From Doris montereyensis (lineage: Eukaryota > Mollusca > Gastropoda > Nudibranchia > Dorididae), in assembly GCA_037039925.1 (NCBI GenBank), contig JAXRKP010000957.1, positions 120,001 through 184,000 of the forward strand: DNA of 64,000 nucleotides. The letters run 5' to 3'. Shown one piece after another: positions 35,379 through 57,898 of the stretch (the first letter of the stretch is position 1; every line of letters starts with the position of its first letter). The position numbers and the translations under genes were made by a program. Under the pieces are notes generated by a model. That model ran no database searches. It saw only the letters and a program-made list of their open reading frames with translations, and was not told where the DNA came from.

Positions 35379-36298
35379 TTATGAAACACTCAGGATTTCT
35401 TCAAATAGTCTTTTCAAATTTGTAAGACCTTGAATATAATCCAGGTCCGGGCCTTCATGACGCAACTTGTCTTTTGGAAATCCTTCATGAGTGGTGTGGG
35501 CAAAGTCAATCATTTTCACATCCACTTTCCGACACGCCGTAGATGAGGACGTGGCATCATCCACAGGGTACTCGTGAGTACTTTCAACCTCATTTTGGAC
35601 ATGTTCTTCAGGTAGACCTGCATTTGAACCATCACCAAATAACGGTTTTTGTGTCCACACATTGAGTTCCTGTGAGTCTAATTTATCACACACTAACTCG
35701 CATTGTTGATGATTGACCTCTGATGAGCCAATGGACAATGCCTGAGGGAAAGAAGATTGCTTATTATGGAATTCGTCTTGACTATCACCTTGTACTTGGG
35801 ACAGTGGCCTTCTTCTGAATTGCCACTATCCAAATACACAGAGCCTTGGCTCTTGGAATAGATGCTATCTCCTATGCAAGAGTCATTGGACGTTTCATCC
35901 CCCGCAGGAACAGTCGCATATCCTTATCACTATGAAAGTTTTCTTCTGAAGATACTACTGTAGACTTTTGTTCAACAGCCGGTGTGACAAATTTAGGCCA
36001 TTCTTCCTGTGAGCCTTTGTGCCTGTTACATGGGTACCTGGTTTTGAAGACAACTGTACCGTTTCTTCCCGTCATAAATGATCAAAAGAGAACTGGCATA
36101 AAAATCGATCGAGCTGATACTTTTGAGACACTGTATTAACTTTGCAAGCTTTGATACAATAGGCTGAAGCAGTTCTGTTCGTGACCTATGGCCGTTGTGT
36201 ATGAAGCTGATTAATGCTTTCTTAAATGTGTCATCCTTCAGAGTACGACCATGAAACTTATCACAACTGGTATATGTACAGGTAGTCTTTTGATAGAC
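35379..36298 (-). CDS. IP6K: IP6K exon 5: SSLL and IDF motifs, three frameshifts
   Basis: The acceptor ctcacag is followed by [19 protein letters not shown]. Next come [16 protein letters not shown] and [13 protein letters not shown] low-complexity linker then carries three single-base indels: in AAA (36062-36064), GGGGG (35899-35903) and GGG/CCC (35798-35800). The end reads [41 protein letters not shown] and stop TAA at 35379-35381. Human IP6K1 also places VDVRMIDFAH here. Confidence 0.92.
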
Positions 36299-39200
36299 CT
36301 GTGAGGAAAACAATCAACAACTTTTAATTTTGATATGTGAATCTAATTCAAAAGATGACAAAAGGGAACATGAAAGGAGAAAAAAAAGGTTAAAATAAAA
36401 CAAATCACAAGAATAAGAAAATTTCAATCTGCAATAAGCTAACAAGCTGTGAAAATTGCGAAAATACACCAGTGTGAAGAAGAAGAAGAGAGAGAGATAC
36501 ACACAGGCAGATAGACACAGAAAGTCAGAAAGTGAAAAGAGAGACACACATAGATACAGGTTTGATTGATAAAAATTTACTCCACCCATTTGTGCGGTGA
36601 TCTTAGGTGAACTAAACAAAACCAGCAAGATAAAAGACGGGTGAAATAGTGAAAGGAAAGAAGTAGGACATATCAGTAGCTCCCACCTACTGACCACACA
36701 CATACAGGTTTTTAAAATTCTTATTTGATTTACCTACATCTACAACTAAGGTGATCTCAGGGTTTTTGGCAGGATTATTTAAAATTTTGCCTAGACTGCC
36801 CTATAAACAGCCAAGGGATCTTTAACGTACACAGAGTGTTGTGATCTGCACATGGGACCTCATTTTTTATCGTCCGTCTCCGATGGGACTAGGTGTCGAT
36901 CCAACTACCTGGACCAGGGGGAAGATTTTACTCTAAAAATAGAGAACATTTTTCAACTGTTGGCGGGGCTCAACCCACTGCCTTTGGGTTGAGAGGCTGA
37001 AACCTTACCTCTTGACTATCAAGCCCCCCCCCCCCCCCATACAGATAGACAGAGAGAAAGAGAGTGATGATATAAAAGGAAAAACAAACTCTTTACCTGC
37101 ATACCGCATAACCTCACACCAATGGAACATGATGTGGTCTCCTACATTTGCGTGACTGGTTTTGTATTTTTTCCAAATCAGCTTCATCACCGTGGAGCCT
37201 TGAGCCGATTTTAAGGTCCAGGATGCAAGGATGCTTTGAAGTCAGCAACATTTCTTAAAAGCATAAAACCTGATAGATTTGATAGGAAATTAACGTGCGC
37301 CAGTTGTCTCCATAGTAAAAAAGCTCAGTGTATTGTTCATCTGCTTGTCAACATGCACTGACTGCGACAAAGTTAATTCATTGAAATTTACACCGTACAT
37401 CACATGCAACGACTTTGCGGTAAATCAAGAGGCAACAGCAAGACGAAAGATAACGATAGAGTGAAACGAAAGAAGTAAGACCCACCAGCATCTCCAACTC
37501 ACTACCCTGGAAATGATAAGCTTACAATTAGAAACAACACCCCCCCCCCCCTTGTAGTAAAACAAAACGAGCTCCAGCCAAAACACCATAAAAATAAGGC
37601 TCCTTGATTTGAGCAAATTTCAACAAGATTATACGCTACAATGCTTTTCAGCTCATGAAAAAAGGAAATGTAGTAAACAGTTAAAAACAAAAATTTAAGC
37701 AAATAAAATGATCCAAAGGATACGAATGCAATTCTGGCTGTGCTGAGATTTTCGCATTTTTCCAGGAGTCTTTTGTGGTTCTTTAAACCCCATGGATTGA
37801 GAGCATTTAGATGCTGATCTATGACATCACCATCAGCAATTTGTTCGGCATGAGGGTACGCTACGGTTTTCACTCTCCAAGACTTTCATCAAGCACCTGG
37901 TGGGAATGAAATGATGCCATTGAAGAAAATAATGTGAGGAAGCATGGAAATGAAACAATATATCTTCATACCACCAATATATATCATAACCTTTTTTTAA
38001 ATTTTCTTAAAGCATTGTGGCAATATAAAATAGATGCATACTATTTCTGTTCTGCTTGACACTCATCAACCATGGAACTCCAAAAATTGTGTAAGAGAAA
38101 AAGAAGACGCAGTTTGATTATTGTGATATCGGTGCTTGTCAATATTTTAAACGTGTTAAATAAGTTCCTTCAAGGCCACTAAGACCCATAGAGCTGGACC
38201 TTATCCCGGTTTCGATAGTATGAAGCTGAACAGGAGATAATAATTGCCCCCTGAACAGGATGCTAGTCTGACGCAGGTTTTCACTCCCAAGCTAGTGCGT
38301 GTGTCCATTTGCACCTGGGCTGAGTGGGAAAATGTGCATTAAGCGTCTTTCCTAAGGAACACAACGTCAGACCCAGTTTTGCTACAATTCAAACCTGGGA
38401 CCTATGATCCCCAGTCCGGCAGCTTAACCACTTGGCCAGTGACACGACATATCTTAAACTTTGCATTAGTCTATCTATTAATATTGCGGTCCAATCGAGA
38501 ATGATTAAAACTAATGAGTGCAGAAAGTGACCCTATGAGAGCATCAAAATCAAGCTCTATGTCTACGTACTACGAATAGCTTAAAGTATAGTCTTGAAAC
38601 AGGCAAAATTATATGTAATAGTGCAATGTCATATGTGCCTGGCTGACAGAAAATCTCATAGAATTATATAGATGTAAAACCGTTAATTATGATTCACTAA
38701 GGACTGTCTTTCTTTACATACTTAGTAAACTGTGTTGGACACTCATTAAGAATGAAGCAAAAACACAAAAATATCTTTTCAGAGTATGATATTAAATACT
38801 TTCGTTTTCAGATGAATATCTTAAATGTTTTTCAGTTGATCCAAAATACATGCTATCTACGAGAAAACTTAAAAAAATGAGTTTTCCTTTTAATGATGGC
38901 TACAATATTTAATTGAACATATAATATAAATACAAATGTCACTTACTTGTCTTGTGCTTGCAGACTAAAAATATCTATATACATGGATTCCTCATTCTGT
39001 TCCTTCGGTTGGTCATTTGCTGGAATATGGGAATGAACTTCCTTCCATGAACAATCACATGGACAAGGAATCTCACTAGAGGCTTTATTCACCCCCACAC
39101 CATATAGCAGGTGGAAGCCATCTTTTTCAGCCAGATGCACTTCAATCTCTCCTGAATTTTTTAGGGGGTAAAAAAAATTGAATTGTTTATTTATATACCT

Positions 39201-39533
39201 AATTCAGTTTTAAATACCGTACTTCAGGCGATTTATATTAAATCAACAGCAAATACAATATAAATTTTCCAGGAAAAAAAAATGTATACCAGAAATGTTA
39301 TCTTAAGTTGAGTGCAATTGGTAATTTAAAAACAGCACTACAATGCTCCATACCTCTATATTCTGCAGTAAATTCTGTAAGCCCAGCTGGAAGAGTTTGG
39401 TACACAAAGTGTTCTCGGTTGATCAGAGGTTTGCATACAGTAGTTTCATCATACCGCAACATGGATGACTGTCCTGCCACCTGGTGATCAAATGGACCCA
39501 ACGGGTGGGCTCATAAGGCAGCTGCCAATTCAT
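35379..39533 (-). CDS. IP6K: inositol hexakisphosphate kinase, five coding exons
   Basis: It phosphorylates InsP6 to the inositol pyrophosphate InsP7 and belongs to the inositol polyphosphate kinase family, acting in nucleus and cytosol. Exons on the minus strand give, in order: [20 protein letters not shown] and VCKPLINRE (N-terminal signature); a variable linker; [27 protein letters not shown] (the PxxxDxKxG catalytic motif); CGMQ joined to [12 protein letters not shown]; and [15 protein letters not shown] (IDF metal-binding motif) with [12 protein letters not shown]. These match human IP6K1-3 in order. At least seven single-base indels interrupt the frame: near 39497, 37854, 37235, 37136, 36062, 35899 and 35798. 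Nearly all are in homopolymers. Splice sites are intact, so I favour sequence errors over decay. Confidence 0.93.
36572..36697 (+). repeat. dispersed 125-bp repeat, copy
   Basis: It reads aaaatttactccacccattt, tgcggtgatcttaggtgaac, cagcaagataaaagacgggtg, gtgaaaggaaagaagtagga and ends cccacctactgacc. It is in the intron between IP6K exons 4 and 5, antisense to it. Confidence 0.78.
36719..37024 (-). mobile_element. tRNA-derived SINE, family B
   Basis: On the minus strand the head ggcttgatagtcaagaggta then tttcagcctctcaaccc resembles a tRNA with box A. A box-B-like region ggttgagccccgcc follows. The body (ctgtttatagggcagtctag) and the 3' end gatgtaggtaaatcaaataag match the plus-strand copy at 45236. 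A C-run lies immediately at its head (37025-37040). It sits in an IP6K intron. Confidence 0.75.
37097..37269 (-). CDS. IP6K: IP6K exon 4: catalytic PxxxDxKxG motif, two frameshifts
   Basis: The exon is 173 bp with atcag acceptor and gtaaag donor. It reads [11 protein letters not shown], then one extra A (37235-37237), then [19 protein letters not shown]. One base is missing near 37136, after which it reads [13 protein letters not shown]. The two indels cancel across the exon. The lysine of LDLKIG is the catalytic/binding residue of the family. Confidence 0.88.
37382..37508 (+). repeat. dispersed 125-bp repeat, copy
   Basis: It starts tgaaatttacaccgtacatc, then tgcggtaaatcaagaggcaacagcaagacg, gtgaaacgaaagaagtaaga and ends ccaactcactacc. 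It lacks part of the gtgatct box. It is intronic in IP6K. Confidence 0.7.
37724..37896 (-). CDS. IP6K: IP6K exon 3, frameshifted
   Basis: The acceptor is caccag. It enters in phase 2, reading [13 protein letters not shown], then has one extra C in CCC (plus-strand 37854-37856). It continues [11 protein letters not shown] and [19 protein letters not shown] is a conserved IP6K position. The donor gtatcc at 37721-37723 is weak and the exon end may be off by a few bases. Confidence 0.75.
38182..38455 (-). mobile_element. tRNA-derived SINE, family A
   Basis: On the minus strand the head has a perfect box A, tggccaagtgg, then ttaagctgccggactgggga and a box-B-like ggtttgaattg. The body includes aggaaagacgcttaatgcac and cccaggtgcaaatggacac. 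It ends aaaccgggataaggtccagc, as the copy at 8964 does. It lies in an IP6K intron, in sense with the gene. Confidence 0.8.
38947..39151 (-). CDS. IP6K: IP6K exon 2
   Basis: The exon is 205 bp with ttcag acceptor and gtaagt donor, phase 1 to phase 2. It reads [19 protein letters not shown] followed by a linker ([13 protein letters not shown]). The frame is unbroken. Confidence 0.85.
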
Positions 39534-39579
39534 GGCATCAGTTGAATGAACATCAAGACACAGGAAGAAGAATTTAAAT
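39354..39579 (-). CDS. IP6K: IP6K exon 1 (first coding), frameshifted
   Basis: The acceptor is ttttcag and the exon starts at 39579. The likely start codon is ATG at 39531-39533 ([12 protein letters not shown]). A G is missing in the GGG at 39497-39499; the next frame reads [20 protein letters not shown]. The exon ends TAEYRG in phase 1 at a gtatgg donor. The part above 39533 would be 5' UTR. Confidence 0.85.
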
Positions 39580-39599
39580 CTGAAAACACATACATTGAA

Positions 39600-40899
39600 T
39601 TTAGTCTAGAAACGTCAGTGCACATGAACAAAACTCCACAATGGCAAGAACGCTAGATACAATATTACTGATACTGATATAAAGGGCATGGGAAATTTAA
39701 AATGGACTATACATTTGTAACTTTTAAACTCATTCACACAAAGAAACCTTTACAAAGCTTATTTTTTTACGGAAGAGTAGGGCTCTCAATCTAGGGTGTT
39801 TCTATCTACAGAGGGTAAGAGATGGGTAGTGAAAAAATGTCTTACATCCTGAGTAACAAATTTCCCCCGATCAGTTGTAACTAATGTCTTGTTTCAGGCC
39901 TAGTAACTGACTAAAATCAATTTCACTTCATTTGGGCAACACTTTTTGCTGATAACTTTGTTATCTTACATAATATCAAGTTCAAATTTTGTAAAGTTCT
40001 TAAAAACCTCATGTCATATATGCATTTCCCCCAAAATTTATTAGCTTGAAACCACAAAAGCTTCCGTCACAGGATCTGCTAAAAAAAAGAAGTGATCTAA
40101 TTTTACATAGTTAATAGCTTAAGTTTATCTTTCATGTTCTTCTCAAAAGCAAATTCATACTCATACCCCAGAATCATCTTTTTTGTCTTCAATATTGTCT
40201 TCTTCAGATTCAGACTAATTTGCTTTTATACTTTAGCTGTAAGTAATACATTTGCTAACATTAAACGAAGCGTTGCATTAAAGTAATTAATAGTATATCG
40301 TTCTTATACGGCTTTACCGATACTGTCGGACAGTGAACTTTTCAAATTCAATATTTACTGTATACCCTAGACTATGCGTTTTTTATAACATCAGTCATGA
40401 AATGCATAGTTTTATGAAGTATTTTTGGCTATTTCAAATTAAAACATAGCCATATTGTGACGTGAGATTTTAAGTAAGTAAGTGTGCAAAATTTGAACAT
40501 GAAATAATGTAATATAAGAAAGATAACCCGAAAAAACGTTGCCTATATGAAGTGAAATTGATTATAGTAATGAAGCTCCAGATCTGTATAAATCTTGACA
40601 AGCATTGAGCAGTAACTGAGTCACAGTAAGTTGAGTAGCCTGCTAGAAGTAACAATCAACTTGATAGTTCCTCTATGATACTAAAAAGTCGATAATTATA
40701 AATTCTAAGTCTAATTGTTTTCTTTTGGCGCTCTTTACGAATCAATGTCCTATGCATCAGTTTATGTTGGACGATAATCACACGTCCAGACAAGTCGTCA
40801 CACACTACAAAAGCAAAAATTAGTATTTTCATAATTTATACAGCATCTATGCAGTATAATGCAAATTAGGTAACTACTGAGTTTCACATTGAAATATGG

Positions 40900-40940
<41 letters not shown>

Positions 40941-41250
40941 GAAAAAAGGCAGTCACTCAAATCAGTGGTAAGTACCAGTCTGATATGTGTCAATGATATT
41001 TGAAGTGTTCTTGTTCAAGTGAACTGTCTGTTGCCTTAATCTCATGCCCTATCAGATCAACGAAAATAACCGAAAACAGTGACAAAACACTGCTGAAAAT
41101 GGAGGCAACTTTTCTCTTTTAGCTCCAATTTTTTACTCAATTGTGTTCCTTAGTTGTGCCCAACTACGGAAATCCTTCCCACAGTTCCTTCATCATTGAT
41201 CATATCAATCATCGGATGAGGAATGAAGAATCTAAAATATTGTTGTCGTT
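39600..41250. other. intergenic, no gene seen; (AT)n at 40903-40936
   Basis: This is the region upstream of the first visible IP6K coding exon. A non-coding first exon and promoter may lie here or further up to about 43.2 kb, but I see no decisive signal. Confidence 0.4.
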
Positions 41251-41252
41251 AC

Positions 41253-41348
41253 TCCTAACCGTGTTGGGAATATTTTGCAAAAATTCCCAACACTGTTGGA
41301 AATAATACCAACAGTGGCTATTTGTTATTCCCAACTGGGTGTTGGGAC
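41253..41348 (+). repeat. GTTGGGAAT-rich block, left arm of an inverted pair
   Basis: The block reads gtgttgggaatattttgcaa, aattcccaacactgttgg, aataataccaacagtggc and cccaactgggtgttgggact. It is itself rich in inverted repeats and matches, in reverse complement, the block at 42117-42256. Confidence 0.75.
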
Positions 41349-41478
41349 TACACCTCATTTAACATTGCTTTTGCAAACTTTAGAGCAGAGAGAGAGGGGG
41401 TGAAGAAGAGACCAAGAGAGATAGGAGAGAGACACACATACACGCACAAGACTGAGTGAGAGAGGGAGACAGGGAAAC

Positions 41479-41685
<207 letters not shown>

Positions 41686-42116
41686 TGTAGATGAAATCAC
41701 ACACGCCCCATCTAGATTTAAATCTAATTGAATCGTGAATTATTCCCATCTACCAGATTTGTCTGTAATTTGTCAAATCCAGTGGGAAAATAATTAAAAT
41801 GTCAAATAATAACAAGGAACATTAGAACAAAAATACAAATTCTAGATCTATTCCTAAATTAACTGGGATCATGCTGAGGACCATCGCTTAAATTATCATT
41901 AATGGCAAATAGTGCCAGAGTCCATTTGTCATTAATGAACCTAATGAGTGAGAAGCTCTTTCCACCTTCACTATTAATGACAAAAAGTGGTGAGGTCCAT
42001 CCGTCATTCATGACGAATAGTGCTGGAAGATATAAACATTAAATATAAACAAGAAGTAAAACTAGGTAAGCTGATGGAGACTTCCTGCTGCATAAAGCGT
42101 AGATCTAGATCTAGTC

Positions 42117-42256
42117 CCAACACCTGGTTGGGAAAAAGAAAAATTTGTATTCCCGACACATAATTGGGAATAACAAATAACCAGTGTTGGTATTATTCCC
42201 AACTGTGTTGAATAAGAAAAATTAGGTGTTCCATTCCCAACACCGTTGGGAATAAT
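42117..42256 (-). repeat. GTTGGGAAT-rich block, right arm of an inverted pair
   Basis: It begins tcccaacacctggttgggaa, then cagtgttggtattattccca and ends cattcccaacaccgttggga. It is the reverse-complement relative of 41253-41348. The two lie about 770 bp apart with the (GA)n tract between. Confidence 0.75.
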
Positions 42257-42259
42257 GAC

Positions 42260-43600
42260 ATGGACAGCCCTAAAATATAAAAAAATAAGTAGTGAATGTG
42301 GATTCTCAATTGTTGAGAAAAGAGTTATATATACAAATCTGGGTTCCAGCTCCAGATAATGTTTCAATCTAGGTAAAACTTAGTATCTAGAGTAAGATTG
42401 GTAGATTTACGCTATGGCATCTTCTATATTTTGACTTTTAAATTATTGACTAACCCAAACCTTGGATTCCTGGAACCCCTTTTCCATCAAGGTTTCACAT
42501 GTTGGCTCGGTAAACTGAATTTGTATCCAATTTATTTCTAGCTCTACTTAATTAAAATTTTGAAGCTGAAAAAACATTCAGAAATCTAGGCGTCAGCCAA
42601 CAGGAGATCGAGCTTACAGTTGAATTTGAGAAATATAGATTACGATCTACAATTTAAAACGTAGATCAAGACTAGAAGATCTAAATTGACTCTAAACTAA
42701 ATGTCCAGCCTGCGACATTAATTAACGCTCATTTCCTTCAACACATGTTTCAGTTTGATAGATGCAAATAAAGACAAGTCAAAGTAATCCCTGTCTCAGC
42801 GTAGATCTAGAGATATATGCCCCACTAAACTCATTTCTCACAAACTGTCCTGAAAACTTGCAGTGAAATTTACTTTCATTTTCAGGCAAAAGACAGTCCT
42901 AAAATTAGAAACATGCAAAGTGAAATAAAAAAGTCAAACTAGAAATAAAAAGAGAAACATGAAATAACAAACACGTCCATAATTATTTCAGAATAGACGG
43001 ATACCAAAATCTCATAACCTTCCGAATAGACCTAAAACAAGTTTATCGACGCTGGACAGCTCATGACATAAACTACAAACACAACTTTAGTTGCCCTGCC
43101 CTAAATATAGATGCTAGCTACGTAAAGCTTTGACACAGCGGGTGGTTGCACCGACAACAACCTGACATGTATTGAAAGTAATGGGTCGCGCACTATTTCA
43201 CCTGTATTGAATAGGTTGTGGTTGGATCCTCGTCTCCTCAATCTCCTTCTTCCATTTCCTCAATATATTAGGCTAAGCATGGCTTTTTATTCCTTCAACT
43301 ATATTGATTAATTCAGTGAATAGATCTAGGACAGGGTTTCTGGGCAATACACATTACAATAATGACAAGGAAGGTGCAGCCAGTAAGCCTAGGATCTAGC
43401 CTTTCAAGAACATGAAAGGCACACACAAACACTTTGCAAAGATACGCCTCAGATCAATATACTCTGAGTTTCTGTCTTTAAATTAGATTCAGACCTAGAT
43501 TAAATCTAGGTTTTCCAGAAATGAAATGCAATTATTTGGTTTGAGATTCTTTTAAAATCTGGAATCCAGTTCATAACTTGCAGACTGTTTTGTAATACGA
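42260..43600. other. intergenic, no gene seen; TAGATCTA-rich
   Basis: No protein or RNA gene recognised. The palindromic motif agatcta/tctagat is repeated many times here and up to 44.5 kb. Around 43100-43250 the sequence is less AT-rich and could hold the IP6K promoter, which is speculation. Confidence 0.35.
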
Positions 43601-43620
43601 AGGAGCCACAGTGGAGTGAA

Positions 43621-43898
43621 GTCAAAGGCGAAATATGACAATAAGTGACAACTCCACTAATAAAGACAGAGCAAACACGTGACGTTTCGGGTATAACCCT
43701 TCGTCAGACAACAAACGAGAAATATTTAGAATCTAGATCTAAGTAATATTAGATTGGTAATTTTGCCGGAGGTATTACTTAGATCTAGATTCTAAATATT
43801 TCTCGTTTGTTGTCTGACGAAGGGTTATAGAAACGTCACGTGTTTGCTCTGTCTTTATTAGTGGAGTTGTCACTTATTGTCATATTTCGCCTTAGACT
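43621..43898. repeat. long palindrome, arms about 127 bp, spacer 24 bp
   Basis: The left arm is 43621-43748 and the right arm 43773-43898. They are nearly perfect reverse complements, from aaggcgaaatatgacaataa at the outer end to gatctaagtaata at the inner end. The right arm lacks four bases in the aacccttcg/gggtt region (gggttatagaaac against gggttatacccgaaac). No coding capacity. Confidence 0.92.
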
Positions 43899-44885
43899 GT
43901 TTTTGTATTGTGTATTCAGTGTTGTATTAACTCATCACGGTCAGCACTAAGCTATGATTCTGAACGCTTTGTCGCAGCTCGATACAGTATCACAATTTTA
44001 GACACAGCTGACTCGACAATTTAAATATTTTTTTTGGTCTATATTCTGGGCTTGTAGTAGATCTAGTAGCAAGGTCTAGTTTCTACATATCTCTATATTA
44101 TTATTTTGCAGCTCACTCACAGATTCACAGCTGCTGTCAGCTGAACCAAACTGCCACTTCTACCTTTGACCCCATGACCCTCAAGTTTGACCTTATCCAT
44201 GATTGTTCTCGACATGCTCGATGTTATATATGTGTTTAAAAAAAAAACAATTCTTCCCTGTCATTGAATTCTTGGCGGCAGCGCATTGTTAGGTTACAGA
44301 ATACAATAACTAGATCTAGCTAGATCTAAATATTAACTTTCAAATTCATGTTACAGTATTTGACATAACAAAACTTGATTGTTCATCGTCGTCATCAAAC
44401 GGATGTAACTAAAGGAAAGATTGTCTAAAATGTAACTGCGCCAAACATGATTTGTGTTGGAGTAGATCTAGATCTAGATCTAGTGTCAATAGATTCGTAA
44501 AGAGCAAGAGAGATTCAGTTGATTAGATAATTACTTATTTTCGTTGATGTTTTAGTAACACTGCAGCTCACTGGACAACCTAGTGAGGTTTGTAGATTTG
44601 CGACACTTTTATCTTGGTTTTATTGATTAACCTTAACCCCTAAACATTTTTTTCTATCAAGGCAAGGTTTCACATGTTGGTCTGGTAAATTACAGTGTGG
44701 TCGATGTTTTCATTTTCTTGATGAAGCTAAATAAAAAAACCCCAATGTATTTATGTTTAATTCATCTTTAATCACAGGAGTCGTCAGAAGTCTTTGATGT
44801 GGAATCCCATTTCTAGAAGAAGAAGAACGAATTGATTTGAAACTAATCATATGAACCTGATTCTACTCACTGCTCACTCAGCAAT

Positions 44886-55678
<10,793 letters not shown>

Positions 55679-57440
55679 AGAAAAAGATTAAATAATGCAA
55701 GTCTAAAACGTAATGAAAACAAAAGCTTACAATCAACCAAGTAGTTTTTCTTTTCTTTTCTTAGTCCTTGATTATTATGCAGAATAATTTTTTTCCCATA
55801 GTTTGACCCAAAGAAATCAGGTGTGAAAGTAAGCTGTGAAGTATTTGTATATAGAAATGTTATTCATGAATAACTTTCTTTTGTCTTTAGCAGGATTTGA
55901 TTGCATTTTGAAATAATTTAATTTAGCTTTAGTTAGCTAGCAGCTCTTTTACAAAATTTCTCGTTTAAAAAAAAACTATTCTCTTATCTTGCCCGTCTTC
56001 TTTCGATTTCAAAATGACCTTGGTACTTCAATGAACTTTTTGTTGTATTTTTATCAATCTGTATGTGATCTATCCTGTTAATGAAAAATAATGAATAAAA
56101 CAAAAAATCGTTATAGATAGCAGTCAATATGTAAATTAAGTTGATAGATGAAAGGGCATCAGCGAGCAAATTCATGATTTAAAAGTGCTTTGAAATAATT
56201 TCATGGTAACTGCCTTTGTTATGAGCTTAGTTTTTTCTTTTTCATTTGTATCTGATCAAAATAGTTTGGCCATAAATTTACATACATTTTTATCATTGTC
56301 ATTCCATATACATTGTGATTCTTGTTTGCCTATTTTTCTCTCTTACAAATTTTTGATTTATAGATGGCTGAGTTAGCCAAAACGAATATGAGCAGATAAC
56401 AGGTTATCTGGAATGCAACAAATAATTTGCATTCTGTGAATATAACCCTCATACAGATATAAACACTAAACCTATATATAAAGAATGACCGGCTACATTA
56501 GTTTAAGTGGTATTAGCTATATAATTGGGGGAAAAAAAGATTGTGTTAATGGGTAGAAAACTAATATAATTGATGAAATAGATTATCTAAAGTTTGTGCA
56601 TCAGATGAATAAATGTTCTTTATCATCGTGAAAATTTCATGATTGTGAAGAAGTACATTTTGTAGTACATGTGTGGTTTACATGGGTACATAGACTTATG
56701 ATATTAATATTACTTTGAATCTCATTCCCTCAAAATTTTAAAGCAGTGAATGAAAACCACAATGGAAATAAAATCAGTAAAAAGTATATACCACACATTG
56801 TGAAGCTTATAGTAAAATACTCAATTCTTTTAAGTTTTATTTATTTGTTTGTTATACACCATATAATTACAGTTTACAATATAACAATTTTATCACCTTT
56901 TGTGATTGCATTCATGTTTTCATTTTGCCTTATGCTGTTTGTAGCTTATGATCTCAACTGATTTTTAAAGGTTTCTGCCACCTGACAAGATATGCATAGA
57001 AATGATGATTATGACAACTGTTAGATGTGAAAGTATGCAGCTGTGTCAAATCATCTTTAACCTGTCACAGTAGAGTCAAATTTTCTTGTTTAACTGTTAT
57101 TTTGCAATGGTAATGTTACAAATACCCCTTTAATCATTGTTTAATTATTTTCATTTTAAAACGATGTATTGTTAATTACTTGGCTTCAGAATTTGGGTAC
57201 ATTTTATGTGTTTCCACACAATGTTCACGCATTTAAAAGTTGTGGAGCCATGTTTTAGTGTCAAAATTTTCGTTCTTTTTATTATTGAAAAAATAAATCT
57301 TTGCATTGCCAGTATGTATGCACTGCTATTTTTGCATTGTTCTTAGATCTCATATAATTCATGTTAAAACTGTAACTGATTTTTAAAAAATAATCTTGCA
57401 GCATACTTTCTCTTTCTTAGGACAAGGGTTTTCTTATCAT
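55679..57440 (+). other. MPV17L2 3' UTR and downstream, no other gene seen
   Basis: AT-rich sequence follows the stop. An AATAAA hexamer at about 56093-56099 could serve polyadenylation, and others occur near 57291. Only chance frames are present. Confidence 0.4.
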
Positions 57441-57441
57441 A

Positions 57442-57580
57442 GGGTGGGCAGTTGGCGGGCCCTACTGGCAGGTCCTACTTCTTTCCTTTCACTCTTATCA
57501 CTAAATCTTTCATCGTGCTGTTTCCTCATAATTCACCCAGAGATCACTCGTATGATGGACAGGAAGAGTTTCAGTGAAAC
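57442..57580 (-). repeat. dispersed 125-bp repeat, copy
   Basis: In plus orientation: gggtgggcagttggcgggcc, ctactggcaggtcctacttc, tttcctttcactcttatc, catcgtgctgtttcctcata, attcacccagagatcactcg and tatgatggacaggaagag. It is the reverse complement of the copy at 52674 and well preserved. Confidence 0.8.
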
Positions 57581-57898
57581 GAAATGAAATTCTTATCATA
57601 TGCTCTCTACTACTACTAGTCATAGCTTATAAAATATATCAGTGTCTTCTGAGAAATGAAAGGTCGTTGATAAGTGAAAGATCAAGCTGACTACCTTTAT
57701 CTTTTAATCTGTGGTGATTTAATATGTATGAAACTGTAAAAGGTGTGGCTAAAGCGTTGTTTGGTATTATCTCTTAAATTATGTAGGCTAGGTCTACTTG
57801 ACTTTGGTTTCCATCCCTGCTAAAGTGTAAGCTCACTGACTTTTCATAAGTTATTTCCTGGCAGGCCATTTCTTTCAAAGACTTTATCAGTTTAAAAG

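Noticed and set aside
43660..43830. Hammerhead-ribozyme-like core ctgacga-agggttataccc-gaaac in the palindrome arms
   Set aside because: The core resembles CUGANGA...GAAA, but the base after the putative stem III is G, where a cleavable H is required, and no stem I pairing is visible. The right arm also lacks part of stem II.
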